64,000 nt of DNA from Oceanobacillus sp. Castelsardo. Lineage in GTDB: Bacteria > Bacillota > Bacilli > Bacillales > Amphibacillaceae. The DNA lies in NCBI RefSeq assembly GCF_001659985.1, contig NZ_LYCS01000004.1, positions 248,001 to 312,000 on the forward strand, given 5' to 3'. Each line of letters opens with the position of its first letter. Positions within the stretch are counted from its first letter, which is position 1. Under the pieces are notes generated by a model. That model did not search any database. It saw only the letters and a program-made list of their open reading frames with translations, and was not told the DNA's origin. This document shows positions 1 to 6,617 of the stretch, one piece after another. Both the position numbers and the translations under genes were made by a program.

Positions 1-478
1 ATTGAATATTTTTTACTTGAAGAACACTTGAGCGTACAACTCGTGTCATGACAGGCCAAAAAGAAAAGGTTAATGCGATAATAATATTCGTTACACTTCC
101 ACCTAAAGCTGCTACAAGGGCAAGCGCCAATAATAGTGAAGGAAAAGCTAACATCCCATCAATAATTCGCATAATAATAGAGTCTAATTTTTTATAATAT
201 CCTGCAATAAGACCGGTTATTGTTCCCAATATCGTTGAAAGCAAGGCAACCGTAAAGCCGACTAATAAGGAAACCCTCGCAGCTATTATGGTTTGACCAA
301 ATATATCTCGCCCAAAGTGGTCCGTACCAAACCAATATTCTGCGGAAGGCGCCATTAATCGTAGACTTGAATCCATAAAGCTTGGGGATACAGGAAGCCA
401 CCATGTAGCTGTTAATGTTGCTAATAGTAATAAAATTAAAAAGATGAAAGGAATAAGATTTCTTTTTCTTCTTAACAC
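1..478 (-). CDS. dppC: Peptide ABC transporter permease, DppC/OppC type (partial, 3' end cut by window)
   Basis: This is an inner-membrane permease subunit of a dipeptide/oligopeptide importer, partner of the DppB-like permease just upstream. The frame reads a short basic N-terminus, a first membrane helix (about residues 9-25), the typical DppC periplasmic-side motif FGTDHFGRDIFGQ (about 52-64), and then further helices and the start of the EAA region. I chose GTG at 478 because GAGGAGGTG sits just upstream; the stop lies beyond the left edge, so about 159 codons are visible. It starts about 24 bp after the dppB stop, so the two are cotranscribed. A different-frame 104-codon reading over the same bases has no such features and is a shadow. 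Confidence 0.88.
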   Translation of the reverse strand, partial: MLRRKRNLIPFIFLILLLLATLTATWWLPVSPSFMDSSLRLMAPSAEYWFGTDHFGRDIFGQTIIAARVSLLVGFTVALLSTILGTITGLIAGYYKKLDSIIMRIIDGMLAFPSLLLALALVAALGGSVTNIIIALTFSFWPVMTRVVRSSVLQVKNIQ

Positions 479-502
479 GTGAGCACCTCCTCTTTGACTT
501 TA

Positions 503-1447
503 TCAATCATAACGAATTCTCGGATCTAAAAAGGCATATAAAAGATCGACAATTAGATTAATGAGTACATAAACAAAGGCAATAACTAATACTACACCTT
601 GTATTACTGGATAATCCCTGCGATGAATCGAATCGATTAATAACTGACCAACTCCTGGGATAGTAAATATCGTTTCAATAATTACGGTCCCTCCTAGTAG
701 ACCAGCAATTGTTACACCGATAACGGTTGTTGTTGGAATAAGTGCATTGGAAAACACATGCTTCATTAAAACTGTACTTTCTTTTACACCTTTTCCTCTT
801 GCTGTTTTTGTATAATCCTGGTTCACCGATTCAAGCATACTATCTCGTAGCATACGAGCAATTAATCCGATTTCCACAGCAGCTAGAACTATACCTGGTA
901 AAATTAAATGATGTAACCAGTCCATCAAACTTTCCGAAATGGATATATAACCAGCTACCGGAAAAATAGGTATGGTGACACCAAAAACAAGAACTAGCAG
1001 TAACGCTAACCAAAACTCTGGAATGGAAGTTCCTAGTAAAGAACCTGATAAAAATAATGGATCCAACATTGTATTACGTTTCCATACAATAAATATAGCA
1101 GTTGGTATTGCAACGAGCAGGGTTAGTAACATTGATATAACCATAAGACTAAATGTCGGACCAATTCGTTCTGAAATGATTTGTGTTACTGGTTCCTCAG
1201 AATAGATTGACTGTCCTAGATCACCTGTAAAAATACTTCCTAACCAATCAAAATATTGGGCAACTTTCGGTTTATCAAGTCCTAATTGTTGTTCTAATTG
1301 TTCAATTGCTTCCGGTGAACTATCTTCCCCTAAAATAAGATAAGCCGGATTACCTGGAGTTAGATGAACAATCATAAATACAATAATACTAACAATTAAT
1401 AAAACGGGAATGATAGCTAAAAGTCTTCGTAACGTGTAACGTAACAC
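503..1447 (-). CDS. dppB: Peptide ABC transporter permease, DppB/OppB type
   Basis: The 314-residue membrane permease of a peptide importer starts with the family-typical hydrophobic N-terminus (LRRLLAIIPVLLIVSII). It carries the HLTPGNPA segment near residue 30, the FTGDLGQSIYSEEPV loop, and the EAA-type cytoplasmic loop (KTARGKGVKESTVLMKHVFSNAL) that contacts the ATPase. I start it at GTG 1447, preceded by AGGAGGG with good spacing; an upstream ATG at 1531 would add 28 residues encoded by a dispersed repeat and is unlikely. The length fits the family. It is followed at once by the DppC-like gene. No ATPase (DppD/DppF) genes are visible and they may lie beyond the left edge. The exact substrate is not known. 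Confidence 0.92.
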   Translation of the reverse strand: MLRYTLRRLLAIIPVLLIVSIIVFMIVHLTPGNPAYLILGEDSSPEAIEQLEQQLGLDKPKVAQYFDWLGSIFTGDLGQSIYSEEPVTQIISERIGPTFSLMVISMLLTLLVAIPTAIFIVWKRNTMLDPLFLSGSLLGTSIPEFWLALLLVLVFGVTIPIFPVAGYISISESLMDWLHHLILPGIVLAAVEIGLIARMLRDSMLESVNQDYTKTARGKGVKESTVLMKHVFSNALIPTTTVIGVTIAGLLGGTVIIETIFTIPGVGQLLIDSIHRRDYPVIQGVVLVIAFVYVLINLIVDLLYAFLDPRIRYD

Positions 1448-1474
1448 TTTTGTCCCTCCTTTATATGAATCTAT

Positions 1475-1697
1475 GAAAAGCACAAAGGCGAAAGCGGCCG
1501 TTAGCAACGTACAAACTGGAGCACTTCGCAATGAGATAAAGGAAACATGCCCCTTAATAGGGGTATGCCGACGTTGGCCGCAAAGGCCGTACTTAGTCGG
1601 CCTTCCTTTAGTACCTCAAACCGATGTTGACTTATCGTAGTGTAGAAGTGTGAAGTTTGTACGTTGCTGGGCGCTGGAGCCGGACGTGGCTATTCCT
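1475..1697. repeat. Palindromic dispersed element, family 2, copy 1
   Basis: This GC-richer stretch fills most of the gap between the binding-protein gene and dppB. Bases 1504-1517 (GCAACGTACAAACT) are a perfect inverted repeat of 1654-1667. The inner part, about 1556-1632, is nearly identical to 54991-55063 (core TATGCCGACGTTGGCCGCAA, then CTTAGTCGGCCTTCCTT). It has no coding potential that I can see. Its base composition and duplication mark it as a mobile or formerly mobile intergenic repeat. Confidence 0.7.
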
Positions 1698-1748
1698 TAA
1701 AAAGAAATTTTCCACTTCTCACCATTTTATAGTTTCCTAAATAAAACA

Positions 1749-1786
1749 AGGGAGCCAGTGTCATGGAAAACCGACAGTGACTCCCT
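1749..1786 (-). terminator. Hairpin terminator after the peptide-binding protein gene
   Basis: The arms AGGGAGTCACTGTC and GACACTGGCTCCCT (minus strand) pair around a ten-base loop, then TTGTTTTATTT follows. It lies just after the stop of the binding-protein gene and before the dispersed element, so it should reduce read-through into dppB/dppC. Confidence 0.75.
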
Positions 1787-1792
1787 TTAGAC

Positions 1793-3394
1793 TTATTTAT
1801 TCTTATAAGTATTCCAGAATCGTGGACCAATCCAAGCATCATAATCTTGAATTTCGTCACTCATTATATCTAATGTCGTTTCATTCGCAACTTTTAAGAA
1901 AGGAAGTTCGTCATATACCGTTTGGTTCATTTCTGCTAATATTTCTTGTCTTTCCTCAGAAGAAGCTGCTAACCCCCATTGATCCATTAATTCTGACCAA
2001 CGCTCACTGTTGTACCAACCACTACTACCCGTATCTTGAACAAGGAACCCTAACTCGTTTGGTGAAAATCTAGTAGAATATCCAATAACAACGATGTCCC
2101 AATTACTAGGGTCTTGCCATCTCTCAAGATACGTCGCCCATTCATATGGATCAAGCTTAACAGTAAACCCTACCTCTTCAAGTTGTTGTTGTATCATTTG
2201 GGCAATACGTTTATATGTTTCCGTGTTATTAGCATACATAATTGTGATAGGTTCACCATTATAATCGGACTCTTCTAGTAATTCTTTTGCTTTATCCGGA
2301 TTATGCACCAAATAAGCATCTATCCCTTCACCCGAATATAATTCTGTTTGGGTTGGATCAAAAAGTGCCCCATCCATCGCGTAAAACTCTTCATTCCCAT
2401 ATGTTGATTGAGCGATTGCCTCTTTATCCACTGCCTGGTTTAATGCTTGACGTACTTTTAAATCATCAAATGGCGCTTCTGATTTATCAGGTATAATCAT
2501 TGAATAACCATTAATGTACGTTACTGGATTGGTATTTGGTGTTGTTTCAATGACTTCGTATAAATCTGTTGGTATGGCTTGGGCATAATCATATAAATCT
2601 GTTTTTAACCCATTCAATTTCACTTGTGGATCTTTTACAATTAAAAAGTTTAGTTGATCAAGGGTTGCTTCCTTCTTGCCTGTAAGTCCTCCCCAATCGG
2701 TTTCTACACGCTGTGAATATTCGTCAAACTTAGATAGAACAATTTCATTGCCACGTTCCCATTTTTCAAATTGGTATGGTCCTGTCCCAATAAGCTGTTC
2801 TGGAACTAGTGGTTTTTCCCCTGCTTCTTCAGCAATTGCTTTTGGAATAATTGCTAACCCTGTTTTCGGTGCTGCCATATCGTCAAGAAAACCGTTATAC
2901 ACTTCATTCAATGTAATTTCTACCGTTAATTCATCGACTTCTTTCACGTCTTCGATATATTCACTGGCAACTTTTCCTACTGAAGATACGAGTCTCCATC
3001 TTTCAATGGATGCTACTACATCTTCTGCTGAAACAGTTGTACCATCATGAAAATTCACATCTTCTCTAATGGTTATTGTGTAAACCTTTTGATCATCTGA
3101 AATGCTATACTCCTCTGCAATCATTGGCTTAACAGCAAAATCTTTATCAAGAGCTACTAATGTTTCAAATATATGCCAAGCAATGTCCCTAGTCGGACTT
3201 GAAGCATTTTGCATAATATCTAATGTATCTGGCTCATTAGCATAGGCAATATCAAGTGTTCCACCAGTTTGTTTTTCTTCAACTTCCGTATTTCCATCTC
3301 CCGTTTCTTCACTTGAACTTTCATTACTACATGCCACTAAAACCAGTGCCAATATGAATATAGTAAAAAGTTTTAAAGTATGTTTTATATGCAC
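1793..3394 (-). CDS. Peptide-binding lipoprotein of an ABC importer (DppE/OppA family, SBP family 5)
   Basis: This 533-residue extracellular lipoprotein captures oligopeptides or related ligands for the downstream permeases. It has a signal peptide with lipobox LVLVACSN (lipidated Cys about residue 22), a Glu/Ser/Thr-rich linker, then the family 5 fold (signature around FAVKPMIAEEYSISDDQKVYTITIR, FHDGTTVSAEDVV near residues 95-130). The start is GTG at 3394 with GGGGAG upstream. It follows the M20 amidohydrolase by 18 bp, so the ligand may be an acylated or peptide compound cleaved by that enzyme; that link is inference. A terminator and a dispersed repeat separate it from dppB. Nickel or other ligands are possible in this family. 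Confidence 0.88.
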   Translation of the reverse strand: MHIKHTLKLFTIFILALVLVACSNESSSEETGDGNTEVEEKQTGGTLDIAYANEPDTLDIMQNASSPTRDIAWHIFETLVALDKDFAVKPMIAEEYSISDDQKVYTITIREDVNFHDGTTVSAEDVVASIERWRLVSSVGKVASEYIEDVKEVDELTVEITLNEVYNGFLDDMAAPKTGLAIIPKAIAEEAGEKPLVPEQLIGTGPYQFEKWERGNEIVLSKFDEYSQRVETDWGGLTGKKEATLDQLNFLIVKDPQVKLNGLKTDLYDYAQAIPTDLYEVIETTPNTNPVTYINGYSMIIPDKSEAPFDDLKVRQALNQAVDKEAIAQSTYGNEEFYAMDGALFDPTQTELYSGEGIDAYLVHNPDKAKELLEESDYNGEPITIMYANNTETYKRIAQMIQQQLEEVGFTVKLDPYEWATYLERWQDPSNWDIVVIGYSTRFSPNELGFLVQDTGSSGWYNSERWSELMDQWGLAASSEERQEILAEMNQTVYDELPFLKVANETTLDIMSDEIQDYDAWIGPRFWNTYKNK

Positions 3395-3412
3395 GCTGAT
3401 CTCCCCTAGTAA

Positions 3413-4603
3413 TTAGTCAACTAAATAGTGTGAAATAATTTTAATAAATGCCTTTTCAATATTAAGTAAAGCCCTCTCATCTATATCAAATTTCGGATGA
3501 TGGTGAGGGTAGTGAGTGCTTTCGCTTTCATTTCTAGATCCTACTCTGAAATACGTTCCAGGTTTTTCTTTTAAAAAGTAAGCAAAATCCTCCGCTCCCA
3601 TTGTTGGTTCCAATGCAACAATTTCTTCTTCATTAAATACTCCTTTTAAAATACGATCTACAGTTGCTGTCTCTTCAGGATGATTAAATAAAGATGGATA
3701 ACCACGTAAAAAGTCAATTTCACAGTTTGCTTGATTAGCGTTTGCAATTCCCTTTACGATAGAACGAATTTCCTTTTCAACTAAATCACGCACATCCTCA
3801 TCGAAGGTTCTAACTGTTCCCTCAATTTTAGCTTCATCTGGAATAACATTAAATGCAGCACCAGATTGGAATACCCCCAACGTAACAACGGCAGATTTCA
3901 ACGGATCCACTCTACGGCTTACAATTTTTTGCAAGGATTGAACAATTTCACTGCCAATAACAATTGGGTCAATCGCTTCATGCGGTCTAGCACCGTGTCC
4001 CCCATGCCCTTTCACAGTTATCTCAAACTTATCTACTGCAGCCATTTGATACCCATCACCAACAGCAACTTGACCTAGCGGGAGCTCTGAAGCAAGATGA
4101 GCAGCAAATACATAATCCACTTCATCAAGTATCCCTTCCTCAATCATAAATTTTGCACCACCTGGCGGCTTCTCCTCAGCTGGTTGGAAAACGAAGAGAA
4201 CTTTTCCCTTTATTCGATTTTTATATTTACTTAGTGCTTGTGCCGTCCCTAGAAGTGCTGCTGTATGACCATCATGTCCACAAGCATGCATGACACCCGG
4301 ATTTTCGGATGCATACGGAGTGTTATTTTCTTCATGTATAGGTAAAGCATCGAAATCCGCACGTATAGCGATTGTTTTCCCCGGCTCTTCCCCTTCTAAT
4401 TCCGCAACAATCCCATGGCCACCTATTTCCGTTTTCACAGGTAATCCAAAGCTTCTCAATCTTTCTTCTATAAATGAGGCAGTATTTTTTTCTTCAAATG
4501 ATAACTCTGGATGTTTATGTAAATGTCTTCGCCAATTCTGAACGTCCGAAAATTGACCATCAACTTCATCAAAAATGGATGAAAATTCTTTAACTTTACT
4601 CAA
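3413..4603 (-). CDS. M20 family amidohydrolase / aminoacylase (metallopeptidase M20D type)
   Basis: This is a cytosolic zinc- or manganese-dependent hydrolase of N-acyl amino acids or small peptides, 396 residues. Visible family marks are RRHLHKHPELSF near residue 25, ADFDALPI near 82-89, the metal-binding HACGHDGH (Cys108, His110), the QPAEE catalytic Glu pair (143-144), and GHGGHGARPHEAIDP in the dimerisation lid. I start at TTG 4603, just after a GGGGGG ribosome site; an in-frame ATG at 4684 would put the promoter and operator inside the gene. It is first in the operon with the peptide-binding lipoprotein and dppBC, suggesting that the imported ligand is deacylated or cleaved by it. The substrate cannot be read from the sequence. 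Confidence 0.88.
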   Translation of the reverse strand: MSKVKEFSSIFDEVDGQFSDVQNWRRHLHKHPELSFEEKNTASFIEERLRSFGLPVKTEIGGHGIVAELEGEEPGKTIAIRADFDALPIHEENNTPYASENPGVMHACGHDGHTAALLGTAQALSKYKNRIKGKVLFVFQPAEEKPPGGAKFMIEEGILDEVDYVFAAHLASELPLGQVAVGDGYQMAAVDKFEITVKGHGGHGARPHEAIDPIVIGSEIVQSLQKIVSRRVDPLKSAVVTLGVFQSGAAFNVIPDEAKIEGTVRTFDEDVRDLVEKEIRSIVKGIANANQANCEIDFLRGYPSLFNHPEETATVDRILKGVFNEEEIVALEPTMGAEDFAYFLKEKPGTYFRVGSRNESESTHYPHHHPKFDIDERALLNIEKAFIKIISHYLVD

Positions 4604-4655
4604 ATAAATCCCCCCACACTCTATTTTGATTATTATTTTTTTAAATTTATAAATA

Positions 4656-4684
4656 ATAATAACCACATTATTCCTAGTTGTCAA
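4656..4684 (-). promoter_or_regulatory. Strong sigma-A promoter of the M20/peptide-import operon
   Basis: On the minus strand the -35 box TTGACA (4684-4679) and the -10 box TATTAT (4661-4656) are spaced by 17 bases. The predicted transcript starts about 45 bases before the TTG start codon at 4603. The -35 box lies inside a perfect palindrome annotated separately. Confidence 0.65.
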
Positions 4685-4689
4685 CTAGG
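4673..4689. promoter_or_regulatory. Candidate operator palindrome over the -35 box
   Basis: CCTAGTTG-T-CAACTAGG is a perfect 17-bp inverted repeat that overlaps the -35 hexamer of the preceding promoter. A repressor bound here would block RNA polymerase. The regulator is not identified; no regulator gene lies next to it in the window. Confidence 0.55.
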
Positions 4690-4782
4690 TTTAGGGTATT
4701 TTTTATAGAAAAAAGTTAAATTTTTACTATCTTTATATAATACCTTGGATACATTTATCCCCTAGCAATTTTCTCAATAAAA

Positions 4783-4817
4783 AAAATACACTGACCATGT
4801 ATAAGTCAATGTATTTT
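4783..4817 (-). terminator. Terminator of tyrS
   Basis: AAAATACATTGAC and GTCAGTGTATTTT (minus strand) form a 13-bp stem with one mismatch, followed by further Ts. It begins about 20 bases after the tyrS stop codon. Confidence 0.75.
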
Positions 4818-4836
4818 TGATTAGATCCCCCCCCAA

Positions 4837-6108
4837 TTAATTAAAGGAGATTAAGAAATATTTTTTCTTCCCACGACGGATAATAGTGAATTTCTCTTCA
4901 ATACGGTCTTCAGCAGTCACAGTATATTGAATATCTTGCTGACGTTCACCATTAATGGAAACTGCCCCATTAGAAATGTCTTCCCTTGCTTGACGCTTGG
5001 ATGAAGAAATTTTTGCATTTACTAATAGATCAACTAGACCTATATCTTCTTTTGCCATTTCAAAAGTTGGTACATCTTTAAAACCTTGTTCAATGTCATT
5101 GGCAGATAATTGTTTTAATTCTCCACTAAACAATGCTTCTGTAATTTTTTGCGCTTGTGTTAAAGCCTCTTCACTGTGAACTAATTTAGTCATTTCTTCT
5201 GCAAGGCGTCTTTGAGCTACACGATTTTCCGGATGATTAGCGACTTCACTTTCCAATTGAGAAATTTCTTCTTCATTTAAAAATGTAAAATACTTAATAA
5301 ACTTAATAACATCACGATCATCTGTATTAATCCAGAATTGATAGAATTCATACGGAGTGGTCTTTTCCGGATCAAGCCATATTGCTCCACCAGCTGTTTT
5401 ACCAAATTTAGTTCCATCCGCTTTTGTTATTAATGGAACAGTTAAACCATATACTTTTATTTCATCATCTTGATTTTCCCTTGCACGGCGAATCAATTCC
5501 ATTCCAGCGGTAATATTCCCCCACTGATCACTTCCACCTATTTGTAATGTTACATTTTCTTCTTCATATAATTTCATATAATCTAAAGACTGTAAGAGCA
5601 TATAACTGAACTCAGTAAATGAAAGCCCGTGTTCGATACGCGTAGAAACGGATTCCTTGGCTAACATATAATTAATACTAAAATGTTTACCCACATCTCT
5701 TAATACATCAATAAAAGTTAATTTTCCTAACCAATCATGATTATTTCGTACTTTCACAGAACTTTCATTGTTCTCCACTTTTAAAATTTTATTTATTTGC
5801 TTTTTTAATGAATCTGCGTAATGTTGTACTGTTTCAGGTGTATTTAATGATCTTTCCGTGGAACGTCCACTTGGGTCACCTATCATCCCAGTTCCACCAC
5901 CAACTAGAGCAATGGGATTATGACCAGCTAATTGGAATCGCTTCAGCATAATTAATGGTACTAAGTGACCAATATGTAAACTGTCTGCAGTAGGGTCAAA
6001 ACCACAATACAAACTTACCTGGTTAGTTTCTAAATGTTTGATTAAACCTTCTTGATCGGTAGTTTGTTGAATTAGTCCACGCTTTTCTAAATCTTTTATA
6101 ATATCCAC
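4837..6108 (-). CDS. tyrS: Tyrosyl-tRNA synthetase
   Basis: This class I aminoacyl-tRNA synthetase charges tRNA-Tyr with tyrosine in the cytosol. The 423-residue protein shows the HIGH-type signature (FDPTADSLHIGHLVP, about residues 39-53), the tyrosine/tRNA site QIGGSDQWGNI, the KMSKS-type loop as KFGKT (about 230), and a C-terminal S4 RNA-binding domain (ISSSKRQAREDISNGAVSI). The start is GTG 6108: AGGAGAG lies eight bases upstream. The frame remains open for 24 more codons upstream, but those bases belong to a dispersed repeat and match nothing in TyrS. Regulation is by the tyrosine T-box upstream. A terminator follows the gene. Confidence 0.97.
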   Translation of the reverse strand: MDIIKDLEKRGLIQQTTDQEGLIKHLETNQVSLYCGFDPTADSLHIGHLVPLIMLKRFQLAGHNPIALVGGGTGMIGDPSGRSTERSLNTPETVQHYADSLKKQINKILKVENNESSVKVRNNHDWLGKLTFIDVLRDVGKHFSINYMLAKESVSTRIEHGLSFTEFSYMLLQSLDYMKLYEEENVTLQIGGSDQWGNITAGMELIRRARENQDDEIKVYGLTVPLITKADGTKFGKTAGGAIWLDPEKTTPYEFYQFWINTDDRDVIKFIKYFTFLNEEEISQLESEVANHPENRVAQRRLAEEMTKLVHSEEALTQAQKITEALFSGELKQLSANDIEQGFKDVPTFEMAKEDIGLVDLLVNAKISSSKRQAREDISNGAVSINGERQQDIQYTVTAEDRIEEKFTIIRRGKKKYFLISFN

Positions 6109-6130
6109 TTCATGCACTCTCCTTTTTTTA

Positions 6131-6245
6131 TTAGAAAACTTGGCATTCGTCAAGCCTTTCGGCGAATGCCTTAGTTGCACTTATGCAATTCTTTACGGTG
6201 GGGCGAGTAATCGGAGCCCCAGACGGGAAAGATTTTATACTTTCC
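6131..6245. repeat. Dispersed ~115-bp structured element, family 1, copy A (full)
   Basis: This copy runs from TTAGAAAACT to TATACTTTCC. It holds hairpin I (GGCATTCG at 6142-6149 with CGAATGCC at 6163-6170) and hairpin II (GGGGC 6200-6204 with GCCCC 6216-6220, loop GAGTAATCGGA). It is about 85% identical to copy B at 9566-9681, and shorter relatives lie at 33306 and 62586. It occupies the tyrS mRNA between the T-box terminator and the ribosome site. Confidence 0.85.
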
Positions 6246-6261
6246 TTACTGCTTAAATAAA

Positions 6262-6490
6262 AAAACTCATCCCTTTACTATAATAAAGGGACGAGTTTTC
6301 GAACACGCGTTACCACCCTTGTTGCACAGTTGTGCCACTCGGTCTTTGTTATCGATGTTTCCACCGTTTCTTTCATTTAAGAAAAAAATTGCTCCAGAAC
6401 GTAATTCGCTTTACAAATATATACTAGTTTCCACCGACCACTAGCTCTCTTTGATAGGGATCTGTAAAACTACTTCATTCTTTCTTAGCT
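6262..6490 (-). promoter_or_regulatory. Tyrosine T-box leader with attenuator
   Basis: This leader senses uncharged tRNA-Tyr and controls read-through into tyrS. The conserved T-box sequence AAGGGTGGTAACGCGTG lies at 6320-6304 (minus strand). It is followed by the terminator AACTCGTCCCTTTATTATAG/TAAAGGGATGAGTT with a T tail at 6299-6262; the T-box can pair with its 5' arm to form the antiterminator. A stem I region lies upstream, with AGAGAGCTAGTGGTCGGTGGAAACTAG-type bases split over 6455-6420 and a UAC triplet (Tyr) at 6403-6401 in a plausible specifier loop. The exact 5' end of the transcript was not located. Confidence 0.92.
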
Positions 6491-6580
6491 ACATACATAT
6501 ATATAGAATGTTATTAATAATCTTTATCATATTCATTATTAAAATGCAACTAAATGCATCTATCTCGAAAAATATACTTA

Positions 6581-6589
6581 TGTTATAAT
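6581..6589 (+). promoter_or_regulatory. Extended -10 promoter of the penicillin-binding protein gene
   Basis: TGTTATAAT is an extended -10 element (TG-N-TATAAT). No good -35 hexamer is seen 17 bases upstream. The transcript would begin about 20 bases before the ATG at 6618. Confidence 0.45.
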
Positions 6590-6617
6590 TATAAAAGAAT
6601 TTTAGGGGGTTTTGCAA

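Noticed and set aside
192-506. 104-codon minus-strand reading frame at the left edge
   Set aside because: It overlaps the clear DppC-like frame (GTG 478) in another phase and has no family motif or ribosome site.
6109-6180. 24-codon N-terminal extension of TyrS
   Set aside because: Encoded by the dispersed element; GTG 6108 has the ribosome site and gives the normal length.
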